NCBI GenBank assembly: GCA_034412795.1
Contig: DAOUMD010000296.1
Coordinates: 25,251-89,250, forward strand
DNA length: 64,000 nucleotides
Source of the DNA: JAUVPY01 sp034412795
GTDB lineage: Bacteria; Chloroflexota; Anaerolineae; 4572-78; NAK82
Direction of reading: 5' to 3'
This document shows, in pieces, positions 1 to 7,841 of this stretch. The number at the start of each line of letters is the position of its first letter. The stretch's first letter is position 1. A program made the translations under genes and the position numbers. A model generated the notes under the pieces. It saw only the letters and a list, made by a program, of their open reading frames with translations, made no database searches and was not told the DNA's origin.

Positions 1-271
1 CATTCTCGTGCAAGCAATCCTGTATGCCTCTCACCATTGGCGCTACAAAGGGGCTCATTATGTCATCCACAATGATGCCAATGGTATTGGTCCGGTTGCT
101 GCGCAGGCTGCGTGCCGCCAGGTTTGGCTTGTAACCCATCGTGTGCGCAACCCTGAGCACCTCTTCGCGGACAGACGGGTTGACCGGGTAGTCGCTATGG
201 GCAAGTACGCGTGAGACCGTGGCAATCGAGAAACCTGTTTCCCTGGCGATATCTTCTAATTTGACCGCCAT
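1..271 (-). CDS. LacI-family transcriptional repressor, 5' part only
   Basis: The reading frame starts at ATG 271-269 on the minus strand and runs off the left edge, so only about 90 N-terminal residues are visible. The first 25 residues form the LacI helix-turn-helix (LEDIARETGFSIATVSRVL), followed by the hinge-helix region (NPSVREEV, NLAARSLR) and the start of the periplasmic-binding-protein-like core (TIGIIVDDIMSPFVAPMVRG). An AGGAG ribosome binding site lies 6 nt upstream of the ATG. LacI proteins normally bind a sugar-type effector and repress catabolic operons; the effector here is unknown. Two identical palindromes in its promoter suggest autorepression. A further target could be the plus-strand cluster that begins at 717, but no copy of the operator is seen in that promoter. 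Confidence 0.93.
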   Translation of the reverse strand, partial: MAVKLEDIARETGFSIATVSRVLAHSDYPVNPSVREEVLRVAHTMGYKPNLAARSLRSNRTNTIGIIVDDIMSPFVAPMVRGIQDCLHEN

Positions 272-342
272 AGTTGCTCCTAAACAGTGAAGGTTATCAT
301 CCTGGGGTGCGTATGCTTATGCTCCTATGGAACCGCCCCATA

Positions 343-358
343 CAGAAAACGTTTTCTG
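343..358. promoter_or_regulatory. LacI-type operator O1
   Basis: Perfect 16-bp palindrome CAGAAAACGTTTTCTG with a central CG, typical of LacI-family operators. It covers the expected transcription start of the lacI-family gene, just downstream of the -10 box. An identical copy lies 28 bp away centre to centre. Confidence 0.85.
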
Positions 359-363
359 CAAAA

Positions 364-392
364 ATTATAACAGAAAACGTTTTCTGTGTCAA
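364..392 (-). promoter_or_regulatory. Consensus sigma-70-type promoter of the LacI-family gene
   Basis: Read on the minus strand: -35 TTGACA at 392-387, 17-bp spacer, -10 TATAAT at 369-364. Both hexamers match consensus. One operator fills the spacer and another sits just after the -10 box, so repressor binding would block polymerase. Confidence 0.85.
371..386. promoter_or_regulatory. LacI-type operator O2
   Basis: Second perfect copy of CAGAAAACGTTTTCTG, located between the -35 and -10 boxes of the minus-strand promoter. The 28-bp centre-to-centre distance to O1 is a little under three helical turns (about 2.7). Confidence 0.85.
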
Positions 393-615
393 TAGCTTTT
401 CCTAACCGACTTATGGCTAGACCCCAACACAAAGAGTTGACGATAATAAAGGACGATGTACAGTTTAATCTGACTGGAAACTTCTGATGCATGGACTCTA
501 ACTGCGACTATGGGACTGACCATAGGACCCCGCCTATTGGGCGGGATCTTTGCTTCCGCACGTAGTTCTTGGGAGATCGGGCGAGAAGGGGGCCTCTCTA
601 ACGCAATATAAGATA
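393..615. other. Intergenic stretch, no gene seen
   Basis: Between the divergent LacI-family and cupin promoters. A 77-codon open frame on the minus strand (622-389) has no ribosome binding site and no recognisable protein features, and it overlaps the -35 box of the repressor promoter, so I treat it as chance. Around 529-544 there is a short GC-rich inverted repeat (CCCCGCC/GGCGGG). Nothing else is recognised. Confidence 0.5.
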
Positions 616-644
616 TTGCCAACCCACAAGTCTTATGATATAAT
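616..644 (+). promoter_or_regulatory. Probable sigma-70-type promoter of the cupin-led cluster
   Basis: TTGCCA at 616-621, 17-bp spacer, TATAAT at 639-644, giving a leader of about 65 nt before the cupin ATG at 717. One mismatch to the -35 consensus and none to the -10. Confidence 0.65.
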
Positions 645-716
645 TATATGCGGATGTCATCTTATCATTACCAGTTTGCGACATAACCCCGAATATCATT
701 CCCCCAGGAGGGCAAA

Positions 717-1106
717 ATGACCGAGCCAAAAGGACAATTGATCAAAGGCGATGAGTTGGAGATTCTGAAAGGCGGTAGCTCTTTTGCGGCCCTATTGCGT
801 GAGGAAGGTGATGATATCCGTCGTGACGTGTTCATGCTACTTAACCCCGAGGATAGCGTGTCAGGCAGGCTACAGGCGGGAATCACAATTGTCTATCCCG
901 GTTGCAGCACAAGAGGACACTCCCACGCCGACCGGGAAGAGGTGTATTTCTTCACTAGAGGAAGAGGCATAATGGGAGCTGATGGTGAAGAGTGGGAAGT
1001 AAAGGCTGGCGATACCTTCTACGTCAAGCCCGGTCCATTCCATACGACGCGCAACCCCTATGATATGCCTTTGGAGTTTTTCTGGATTACGATCAACGTT
1101 GAATGA
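717..1106 (+). CDS. Small single-domain cupin protein
   Basis: 129 residues with both cupin motifs. Motif 1 is around residues 60-82 (GxxxxxHxHxxxxEVxxxxxGxG; HSH and a Glu visible) and motif 2 is GDTFYVKPGPFHTTRN near residues 98-114, giving the usual His/His/Glu/His metal site. Cupins of this size are metal-dependent isomerases/epimerases of sugars or sensors; the substrate cannot be read from sequence. A strong site (CAGGAGGG) precedes ATG 717. It is the first gene after the promoter at 616-644 and lies 18 bp before the next gene, so it probably heads the operon that includes the LarA-like pair. It could be a sugar- or sugar-acid-binding isomerase given its neighbours, but this is inference. 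Confidence 0.85.
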   Translation: MTEPKGQLIKGDELEILKGGSSFAALLREEGDDIRRDVFMLLNPEDSVSGRLQAGITIVYPGCSTRGHSHADREEVYFFTRGRGIMGADGEEWEVKAGDTFYVKPGPFHTTRNPYDMPLEFFWITINVE

Positions 1107-1124
1107 AGCCCAAAGGAGGGCAAT

Positions 1125-1700
1125 GTGGAGACTCAAGCTCCCCAAACCAGTGGTGTTACCATGCTTCCGGAGTTTCGGAAGCGAGCTAACCTGATTATCC
1201 ACGATCCAGAGCTGTTCAAAAGACAGGCCATGGAAAGGGCCTACCTCTACGAGAAGGATTATTCCGGCTGTACCCAATCTGTCCTCAAGACCTTTTTTGA
1301 GCTTTTTGATGTAGATGACGCTTTGTTCATGTCGGCCTCAGCCGCACTGCCAGGCTTTCTGCACACTGCGCAGGGTTCATGTGGTGCGTTAGTTGGCGGC
1401 GGTCTGGTGCTGGGCATGGTGTTTGGCGGGCGCAGCGACCTTACGACCGGCTATGAAGGCCTGATGCGAATTGCGCCTCCGGCCCAACGATTGGTGGAAC
1501 TGTGGCTGACCGATCGCAGGCATCCGCTGCCGGGTAGCACCCGATGCAGTGATATCAGTGGCGTAGACTTCAGAGATATGCGCGCCAACCAAGCTTTTCA
1601 TGACACCGGCGAGTATCTGAAGTGTGCCAAGGTCGCTTCCTATGCGGCCGAGCTAACGGCCCAGGTGATCCTGGAGTTCATGGGCCGGGCAGTGGAATAA
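1125..1700 (+). CDS. C_GCAxxG_C_C family putative redox-active protein
   Basis: 191 residues. Cys49 sits in a YSGCTQSVL context, and Cys86 in GSCGALVGGG matches the GCAxxG core of the C_GCAxxG_C_C family (conserved Cys, then a GxCGA loop, then two later Cys); further Cys residues occur in RCSDISG and LKCAKV. Family members are small cytoplasmic proteins thought to bind a metal or undergo thiol redox chemistry; no reaction is established. I chose GTG 1125 because AGGAGG lies 5 nt upstream and the frame has no better start; an overlapping ATG at 1123 is in another frame. Its position between the cupin and the tandem LarA-like genes is notable, since LarA enzymes need a sulfur- and nickel-containing cofactor, but a link to maturation is speculative. 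Confidence 0.8.
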   Translation: METQAPQTSGVTMLPEFRKRANLIIHDPELFKRQAMERAYLYEKDYSGCTQSVLKTFFELFDVDDALFMSASAALPGFLHTAQGSCGALVGGGLVLGMVFGGRSDLTTGYEGLMRIAPPAQRLVELWLTDRRHPLPGSTRCSDISGVDFRDMRANQAFHDTGEYLKCAKVASYAAELTAQVILEFMGRAVE

Positions 1701-1780
1701 CAGACCGGGCACATTCTGGAGACAACAAAGTCCGTCAGTGAACTTGGATATCTCGTGTCGCCTGAGCGGTGGGAGGTAAT

Positions 1781-3088
1781 TTGGGCGAGGTGCATTGCAT
1801 TCCGTTTGGCGAGGATACGCTTTCTTTCTCTCTGCCTGATGGCGTAACCGCTCGAGTTGTTACTTCTGCCCAGCCACCACCTGTGGCTGACCCTGTCGCC
1901 CTGATCGAGTCAGCCTTGGATGCGCCCCAGGGGTCGCCGACTCTCGATCAGCTAGTGGGCTCAATCAATCCGCGGCGTGTGTGCATCGCATTCACCGATG
2001 CGACGCGTGCTTGCCCTGATCATTTACTGGTGCCGGCTATCCTACGCAGGTTAGACGCTGCGGGAGTCCCAGCCAGCGCCGTCACCTTGCTTTGCGCAGT
2101 GGGGCTGCACCGGGGCAGCACACAGTCTGAAAGACGCGCCAAGCTAGGCGATGCTGTTGTAGACGGATACTGTATCGTTGATCACGACGCGCGTGATCAA
2201 TCTCATACGGTTCATATTGGCCACACTGCCGACGCTATTCCTCTCACCGTTAACAGGCTGGCACACGAGGCGGACTTACTGATCGCGACTGGAATCGTGG
2301 AGCCGCATCAATACGCTGGCTATTCTGGTGGGGCCAAAACCGTCAGTGTCGGGTGCGGTGGAGAGCAAACCATCGCTGCTACCCACGGCCCGGCGATGCT
2401 GGACCAACCCGGCGTTCGCCTGGGACGCGTTGAGGGCAATCCCTTTCAGGATGCTGTTCGCCAGGTAGCCGTGCAGGTTGGCCTGCAGTTTGTCATCAAT
2501 GTGGTTCAGGATGAATCGCAGCGCATATTGGAGGTAGCGGCTGGCGCACCTGCCACCGTCCACGATTACCTGGTGGCCTTCGCCCGCCAAGCGCTGGAGA
2601 TTCACATCCCGCATCAGGTTGACCTGGCCGTCGCCGGGGTGGGAGCGCCCAAAGACGCCAATCTCTACCAGGCCAGCCGGGCGATTACTTACCTGCAATT
2701 GACGGCCAACCCTGCTGTGAGGCCGGGTGGCATTCTGATCCTGCCAGCACCCTGTCCCGAGGGGGTGGGAGAAGGGGTTGGCGAGCAGCGCTTCTTGGCC
2801 GCGTTGCGTGATGCGCCCGACGTCCCGGCCATGTTAGGCCATATGCGAACCCACGGCTATCCACCCGGCGCACAACGTGCGTTTGTGGTGGGGCAGGTAT
2901 TGGTCAACAACGAGGTTATCGTGGTGGGTGCCCAGGACCCCCAGGTAGTGCGCGACTGCAAGATGTTGCCTGCCGAAACGATGCAGCACGCCTTTGAAAT
3001 GGCGACGCGCAAGCTGGGAAAGCCGCTAAACGTTTTGATCGTACCCCACGCGCTCCAGACCTTGGTGAAGGTTGCCGATCAGAAATGA
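1781..3088 (+). CDS. LarA-type nickel-pincer racemase/epimerase homologue (first of two)
   Basis: 435 residues from TTG 1781, which has GGGAGGT 4 nt upstream; an upstream GTG at 1769 overlaps that site and is less likely. The protein carries the LarA (DUF2088) signature: FTDATRACP near residue 73, His110 in GLHRG, His176 and Lys186 in EPHQYAGYSGGAK, and His202 in AATHG. These match Lactiplantibacillus plantarum LarA His108, His174, Lys184 (cofactor attachment) and His200 (nickel ligand) with a constant shift of two. LarA enzymes racemise or epimerise 2-hydroxy acids using a nickel-pincer nucleotide; homologues acting on substrates other than lactate, including gluconate, are known as I recall. 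The substrate here is undetermined. No larB, larC or larE maturation gene is visible in the window. It overlaps the next gene by ATGA, so the two are translationally coupled. Confidence 0.9.
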   Translation: MGEVHCIPFGEDTLSFSLPDGVTARVVTSAQPPPVADPVALIESALDAPQGSPTLDQLVGSINPRRVCIAFTDATRACPDHLLVPAILRRLDAAGVPASAVTLLCAVGLHRGSTQSERRAKLGDAVVDGYCIVDHDARDQSHTVHIGHTADAIPLTVNRLAHEADLLIATGIVEPHQYAGYSGGAKTVSVGCGGEQTIAATHGPAMLDQPGVRLGRVEGNPFQDAVRQVAVQVGLQFVINVVQDESQRILEVAAGAPATVHDYLVAFARQALEIHIPHQVDLAVAGVGAPKDANLYQASRAITYLQLTANPAVRPGGILILPAPCPEGVGEGVGEQRFLAALRDAPDVPAMLGHMRTHGYPPGAQRAFVVGQVLVNNEVIVVGAQDPQVVRDCKMLPAETMQHAFEMATRKLGKPLNVLIVPHALQTLVKVADQK

Positions 3089-4380
3089 GTTACACCGTCC
3101 CTTATGCCGATGGCATGCAAACATTTGACTTGCCGCCTGGGATGCACGGAGCTGTGGTGGAAACTAGCCACTCCTCGCCACGGCGCGACCCCGCCACCTT
3201 GGTGCGAGAGGCACTGGCGCAGCCACTGGGATGTCCTCCGTTGGCAGAAGTGGCGCTTGACTTAGGTGTTAGACGAGTTTGTATTGCCTTCACAGATACC
3301 AGCCGCGCGTGTCCGGATTACTTACTGGTGCCGGCCTTGCTGGAGCAGTTGGCTGAGCCAGGGGTATCGCCGTCGGGGATCAACTTGGTGTGTGCAGTGG
3401 GCCTGCATCGCCCCATCAGCCAGGCAGAGATGCGGTCCAAGCTCGGGGGCGTTCTGGTCGAGAACTACCGCGTGGTCAATCACGACGCGAGGGACACCGC
3501 CAACTTGATCTCCCTGGACGAGACACCGGAAGGCATTCCCCTGGTCGTGAACCGTGCAGCCGTCCAGGCCGATTTGCTCATTGCCACTGGAGTCGTAGAG
3601 CCCCATAATTTTGCCGGCTATTCCGGCGGTGCCAAGACCGTCGTCATTGGTTGCGGTGGGGAAGAGACAATTGCTGCAACCCACGACATCTCTATGATTG
3701 ACCGCTCCGGCGTGCGGCTGGGTCGTGTCGAGCATAATCCCTTCCAGGCAGTGATGCGGGCTGGTGGCAAGGCGGCCGGCCTGAGCTTCGCGCTTAACGT
3801 TGTGCTAAACGGGGCAGGCGAGGTGCTGGCTGCCTGTGCGGGCCGTCCTGATGTGGTTCACGACCGGCTCATCAGTCTGGCCCGGGACGTTTACGAAGTT
3901 CCGATAGATCGGCAGTTCGACGTGGCAATCGCCGGTGCGGGTGGTGCAAAAGACGCCAACATCTATCAGGCCACGCGAGCGGCAACCTATCTGTATTACG
4001 CCCCAACGCCTGTCGTTCGTCCCGGCGGCATCATTATTGTGCCGGCGCGTTGCCCCGAGGGAGCGGGCTTGGGCGTAGGTGAGCAGCGCTTCCACGCGGC
4101 TCTGCGTGATGCGGTCGACGTGGAGACACTGGTGGCAGAACTGCAAGAGAAAGGCTATCCACCGGGGGTGCAACGCACCTACATGGTCGCGCGTGCCATG
4201 TCCGACGTGGAGTTCGTGGTCGCTGGATCGCTGTGCCCGGACGTAGTCCGTGAATGTAAGATGGAGCCCGTGGGCACAATTGAAGAGGGACTGGCTTACG
4301 CCCAGCGAAAACTGGGCCGAGAGCTTGACGCCGTGATCGTCCCCCACGCATTGCTGACATTGCCTGTTGTGATGAACTAG
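3085..4380 (+). CDS. LarA-type nickel-pincer racemase/epimerase homologue (second of two)
   Basis: 431 residues, clearly a paralogue of the preceding protein along its whole length. The cofactor and catalytic residues fall at His108 (GLHRP), His174 and Lys184 (EPHNFAGYSGGAK) and His200 (AATHD), numerically identical to those I recall for L. plantarum LarA. FTDTSRACP supplies the Asp/Arg pair. Start ATG 3085 overlaps the stop of the first copy. The preserved active sites in both copies argue against one being a dead partner; they may have different stereochemical or chain-length preference, or form a heteromer. Context (KDG-type kinase, hydroxyacid dehydrogenases) suggests sugar-derived 2-hydroxy acids as substrates. 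Activity depends on cofactor genes elsewhere in the genome. Confidence 0.92.
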   Translation: MSYTVPYADGMQTFDLPPGMHGAVVETSHSSPRRDPATLVREALAQPLGCPPLAEVALDLGVRRVCIAFTDTSRACPDYLLVPALLEQLAEPGVSPSGINLVCAVGLHRPISQAEMRSKLGGVLVENYRVVNHDARDTANLISLDETPEGIPLVVNRAAVQADLLIATGVVEPHNFAGYSGGAKTVVIGCGGEETIAATHDISMIDRSGVRLGRVEHNPFQAVMRAGGKAAGLSFALNVVLNGAGEVLAACAGRPDVVHDRLISLARDVYEVPIDRQFDVAIAGAGGAKDANIYQATRAATYLYYAPTPVVRPGGIIIVPARCPEGAGLGVGEQRFHAALRDAVDVETLVAELQEKGYPPGVQRTYMVARAMSDVEFVVAGSLCPDVVRECKMEPVGTIEEGLAYAQRKLGRELDAVIVPHALLTLPVVMN

Positions 4381-4395
4381 CAAATGGAGAGAGTT

Positions 4396-5550
4396 ATGAG
4401 TGAGGCGTTGAAATACAACATTCTAGACGATGATTTGGGCGCCTTCGCTGATAAGGAGCCGGCATTTGTCACCTTTGGCGAGACAATGATTCGTGATACC
4501 CCGGCCGACATGCAGCGAGCGGAGCGCACGCGCCAGATAGACATCTCATTGTCGGGCAGTGAGCACATACTTAGTGTGGGGCTCAGTCGCCTGGGCGTCC
4601 CATGTCGGTACATCACCCGGGTGCCGGACAATCCTTACGGCTGGATGCTGCGTAACGTCAGCCGTGAGCAGGGTATTGATACCAGCTATTTCGTTTGGGC
4701 CCCCAAGACGGAGCCGATGGGACGCTACATCTACGAATTGGGACGTACGCCGCGGCGGCCGACCGCCTGGTACCAGCGTATGTACTCGGCGGCCAGCAAG
4801 CTGGGCGCGGGCATGATCGATTGGAGCGCGGCTCTCAGGGATGCCAGGCTGTTTCACGTTTCGGGCATCACGTTTGGCCTGGCAGCGCACAGTGGGTACG
4901 AGCGTAACTACAATCTGGAAGCGTTTGAGGAGGCAATGGCAGCCAAGCCTGCCGATTGTCTGGTGGGCATGGACTTTAACTACCGCGGCACCTTGTGGGG
5001 CGTCGAGGAATGCCGGCGGGTGATGACGCCGCTCATAACCAAGCACGTCGATTGGTTTATCACGACAATTGAGGATATGGCCAAGCTATACGGGATGAGT
5101 TGTGGCCAATTCAACGCTGAGGCTATCAACAAAGGCGATATTGGGTCGCTCAGCGATGCGGACCTGAAAGCCTTTGCCCAGCAGGTTCTGGAGCAGTTCA
5201 AGTTGAGGGTTGTGGGTGTCACCATTCGTTACCCCGATTCTTTCGAGGTGCATCGTTGGGAAAGTGCGGCCCTGGACGTGAATGGGAATTTCTTTCGTTC
5301 TCCAGCGGTGAGGCCGATTGTCCTTTGGGACCGCATCGGCGGCGGCGATACCTGGAACAGCGGCTTCTATTACGGTCTGCTGACCGAAACCGACGGGGGG
5401 TGCGGGTTAGAGAAAGGGGTGCTGGTCGGCGATGCGATCACTCGTCTGAAGCAGACGCTGATGTTCGACCTGGGCATTGTTACCAAGCAGGAGGTCCAGG
5501 CCCTGATGGAGGCTGACGTAACGGGTGGCGGCAAACGTGCCGCCCGTTAG
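4396..5550 (+). CDS. PfkB-family sugar kinase, 2-keto-3-deoxygluconate kinase-like
   Basis: 384 residues. The PfkB/ribokinase fold is shown by the N-terminal VTFGETMIRDTP (substrate-binding strand), the LSGSEHILSVGLSRLG segment and the C-terminal anion-hole/catalytic motif DRIGGGDTWNSGFYYGLL, where Asp318 is the catalytic base. GGGD instead of GAGD is usual in the KDG-kinase branch. The predicted reaction is ATP-dependent phosphorylation of 2-dehydro-3-deoxy-D-gluconate to KDPG, which the KDPG aldolase gene at 23962 could cleave. I prefer ATG 4396 (GGAGAGAG 4 nt upstream) over ATG 4384, which lies before that site. It is 15 bp after the second LarA-like gene. Fructokinase or another keto-sugar kinase activity is possible. 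Confidence 0.8.
   Translation: MSEALKYNILDDDLGAFADKEPAFVTFGETMIRDTPADMQRAERTRQIDISLSGSEHILSVGLSRLGVPCRYITRVPDNPYGWMLRNVSREQGIDTSYFVWAPKTEPMGRYIYELGRTPRRPTAWYQRMYSAASKLGAGMIDWSAALRDARLFHVSGITFGLAAHSGYERNYNLEAFEEAMAAKPADCLVGMDFNYRGTLWGVEECRRVMTPLITKHVDWFITTIEDMAKLYGMSCGQFNAEAINKGDIGSLSDADLKAFAQQVLEQFKLRVVGVTIRYPDSFEVHRWESAALDVNGNFFRSPAVRPIVLWDRIGGGDTWNSGFYYGLLTETDGGCGLEKGVLVGDAITRLKQTLMFDLGIVTKQEVQALMEADVTGGGKRAAR
5520..5549 (+). other. Stem-loop over the kinase stop codon
   Basis: AACGGG and CGGCA pair with TGCCGCCCGTT across a 4-nt loop, with a 3-nt bulge. There is no U-tract, so termination is unlikely; it may slow decay or reduce read-through into the following 110-bp gap. Confidence 0.4.
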
Positions 5551-5660
5551 GTCCTACCGAATTAGGCTGCCCTTGCTGGTTGTTCGTTCAGCGGCACACG
5601 CGTGGACGAAGATAGTGGTTGATTGTCCATGACGTATAGGTTGACCTGAGGAGTGAAACC

Positions 5661-6653
5661 GTGGAAGCGTTCAAGTTCAAGATGCTTATGGATACCCACG
5701 ACTGGGACTCCATCGAGGTCGAAAGGAGCATCCTGGCAGGGGTGGGGTGCCAAGTCGTGCCGTTGGAATTCTCGACCGACGAGGAGTTGGTCGATGCCGT
5801 CTGCGATGCGGATGCCCTGCTTCCCCGCTACGTCAACATCAATCGCCATCACATCCAGGCCATGACGCGTTGCCGGATCATTGCGCGCAGCGGTATCGGC
5901 GTAGACATTGTGGATGTGGCTGCCGCCACCGAGCATGGCATTTGGGTGACCAATGTGCCTGACTATTGTGTGGAGGAAGTGGCCGATCACGCAGCGGCCC
6001 TGATCCTGACAACGGTCCGCCAAATCATGCCCTACCACCGGGCTGTCCAGAACGGGGATTGGAGATGGCAGGTAGGCCGGCCGATTCGCAGGCTGAGCAC
6101 GGCCGTCTTGGGCCTAATCGCCTTCGGCAAAATTGGCAGACTGATCTGGCAGCGAATGAAGGGATTCGGTTGTCGCGGCCTGGTCTACGATCCCTATGTG
6201 CCCCCGGAAGTCATCACCCAGGCCGGTGGCATACCCGTAGGGCTGGACGAACTGCTGCAAAAGGCGGATATTGTACACATCCAATCTCCCCTCGCCTCAG
6301 ACACACACCACCTGATTGGCGAGCGCGAACTCAAGCTGATGAAACCAACCGCTATTCTGACTAATGCTGCCCGCGGACCGATCATCGACGATACAGCCCT
6401 CTATCAGGCGCTGACCGAGGGTTGGATCGCGGCAGCGGCTGTCGATGACCTGGAGGAAGAGCCAGCCAAGAACAGAGAATGGCAGCCGGCTAATCCCCTG
6501 ATTCGCCTGCCCAACTTCATGGTGACGCCTCACGCTGCCTGGTATTCCGAACAGGCGGTCGAAGAAGTAAAACGCGTCTCGGCTACCGAGATTGCCCGTG
6601 TATTGACCGGGCAAAAGCCGCGATTCCCGGTCAACCAACCTAAGTCAAAGTAG
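5661..6653 (+). CDS. D-isomer-specific 2-hydroxyacid dehydrogenase (CtBP/PGDH-like)
   Basis: 330 residues from GTG 5661, with GAGGAG 7 nt upstream. The order is an N-terminal substrate domain, the Rossmann domain about residues 100-290, and a C-terminal return. Catalytic Arg is in NAARGPIIDD, Glu in the DLEEEP stretch and His in VTPHAAWYS. The dinucleotide loop reads GLIAFGKIG, so the first Gly of GxGxxG is Ala. The family oxidises D-2-hydroxy acids or reduces 2-oxo acids with NAD(H). Placed between a KDG-kinase-like gene and an iron alcohol dehydrogenase, it fits a step between hydroxy and oxo sugar acids. Exact substrate unknown. Confidence 0.85.
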   Translation: MEAFKFKMLMDTHDWDSIEVERSILAGVGCQVVPLEFSTDEELVDAVCDADALLPRYVNINRHHIQAMTRCRIIARSGIGVDIVDVAAATEHGIWVTNVPDYCVEEVADHAAALILTTVRQIMPYHRAVQNGDWRWQVGRPIRRLSTAVLGLIAFGKIGRLIWQRMKGFGCRGLVYDPYVPPEVITQAGGIPVGLDELLQKADIVHIQSPLASDTHHLIGERELKLMKPTAILTNAARGPIIDDTALYQALTEGWIAAAAVDDLEEEPAKNREWQPANPLIRLPNFMVTPHAAWYSEQAVEEVKRVSATEIARVLTGQKPRFPVNQPKSK

Positions 6654-6686
6654 ACGGTAGACAGAGCGCCGTAGGAGGTAAATCCC

Positions 6687-7841
6687 GTGTCAAGTCCCTA
6701 TTTCTTTCAGATCAGTACCCAAATCGTTTACGGAAACCAGGCGGCAAGCCGCATCGGCGAGATTGCCGGGGAGTTGAGCCTGAAGCATGCCCAGATCGTG
6801 ACTGATCCAGGGGTTGCTAAATCCGGAGTGCTGGATCGTATACTCAGGCCTCTGAGAGAGGCCGACATTGGCAGTACTGTATTCGAGGAAGTCGAGCCTA
6901 ATCCCACTATTCAGACCGTAGAAAGGGCGGCTGAGCAGTTTGGAAAGCAAGGCTGTGATGGTGTGATTGCTGTCGGTGGGGGTAGCCCGCTGGACGTGGG
7001 CAAGACGGTGGGCGTGCTGGCCACCAACCCTGGCACTGCGTCCGACTATCTGGGTATGGGGAAAGTGAAGGTTCCAAGCGCCCCGGTGATTGGAGTCCCC
7101 ACGACGGCAGGTACAGCTGCCGAAATCACCGACGTGGCCGTCTTAAGTGATCACGAGAAGAAGATCAAGATGGGCCTGCGCAGCCCCTACGTCGCCCCTC
7201 GGGTTGCGCTGCTGGATCCGCTGCTTACCCTTAGCCTACCCCCCGGTCCCACGCGCGACTCCGGGCTGGACGCCTTAACCCACGCGATTGAGGCCTACAT
7301 CGGCCTGAATGCCTGGCATCCCACCGATGCACTAGCCTTGAGATCGATTGAGCTGGTTGGGCGTTACCTGCGTACTGCCGTTCACAACGGCAAGGACGTC
7401 GAAGCGCGTGACGGCATGCTGACCGCCAGCTTGCTGGCCGGCATGGCCTTCCACAACACAAAGCTATGCCTGGTGCACGCAATTACGGCGCCTCTAGGTG
7501 GGGTGTACAATCTCCCCCACGGGGCCAGCAATGCCATCGTCCTGCCTCACGCCATGAGATTTATGTTGCCCGGAGCGGTTTCCAAGTACGTGGACATTGC
7601 CTTGGCGCTGGGTGAAACGGTGGAGGGACTTTCGGAACGCGAGGCGGCGGAACTGGCTGTCCTGGCCGTGGAGCAGCTATCGCAGGACGTGGGCTTGCCG
7701 GAGGGTCTGTCGGTCTATGGCGTCGAGGAGGAGGACTTGCCTGGCATCGCCCAGACCATTGAGGGCAGCTACATGGTTCCGCTCTCACCGCGCCTGGCCA
7801 AGGCCCCTGATATTCTGGAGATATGTCGGGCCGCGCTGTGA
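6687..7841 (+). CDS. Iron-containing (group III) alcohol dehydrogenase
   Basis: 384 residues from GTG 6687 (AGGAGG 7 nt upstream). The N-terminal domain holds the NAD-binding GGGSPLD motif near residue 95. The metal ligands of the iron-ADH family are present: Asp195 and His199 in GLDALTHAIEAY, His264 in CLVHAITAPLG and His278 in LPHGASNAIVLPH. These enzymes interconvert small alcohols and aldehydes or reduce semialdehydes; lactaldehyde reductase, 1,3-propanediol dehydrogenase and maleylacetate reductase share the fold. In this cluster it could feed or drain the aldehyde used by the two AOR proteins. Its last 19 bp overlap the next gene. Confidence 0.9.
   Translation: MSSPYFFQISTQIVYGNQAASRIGEIAGELSLKHAQIVTDPGVAKSGVLDRILRPLREADIGSTVFEEVEPNPTIQTVERAAEQFGKQGCDGVIAVGGGSPLDVGKTVGVLATNPGTASDYLGMGKVKVPSAPVIGVPTTAGTAAEITDVAVLSDHEKKIKMGLRSPYVAPRVALLDPLLTLSLPPGPTRDSGLDALTHAIEAYIGLNAWHPTDALALRSIELVGRYLRTAVHNGKDVEARDGMLTASLLAGMAFHNTKLCLVHAITAPLGGVYNLPHGASNAIVLPHAMRFMLPGAVSKYVDIALALGETVEGLSEREAAELAVLAVEQLSQDVGLPEGLSVYGVEEEDLPGIAQTIEGSYMVPLSPRLAKAPDILEICRAAL

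Noticed and set aside
389..622. A 77-codon minus-strand frame in the first intergenic region
   Set aside because: No ribosome site and it overlaps the promoter of the LacI-family gene.
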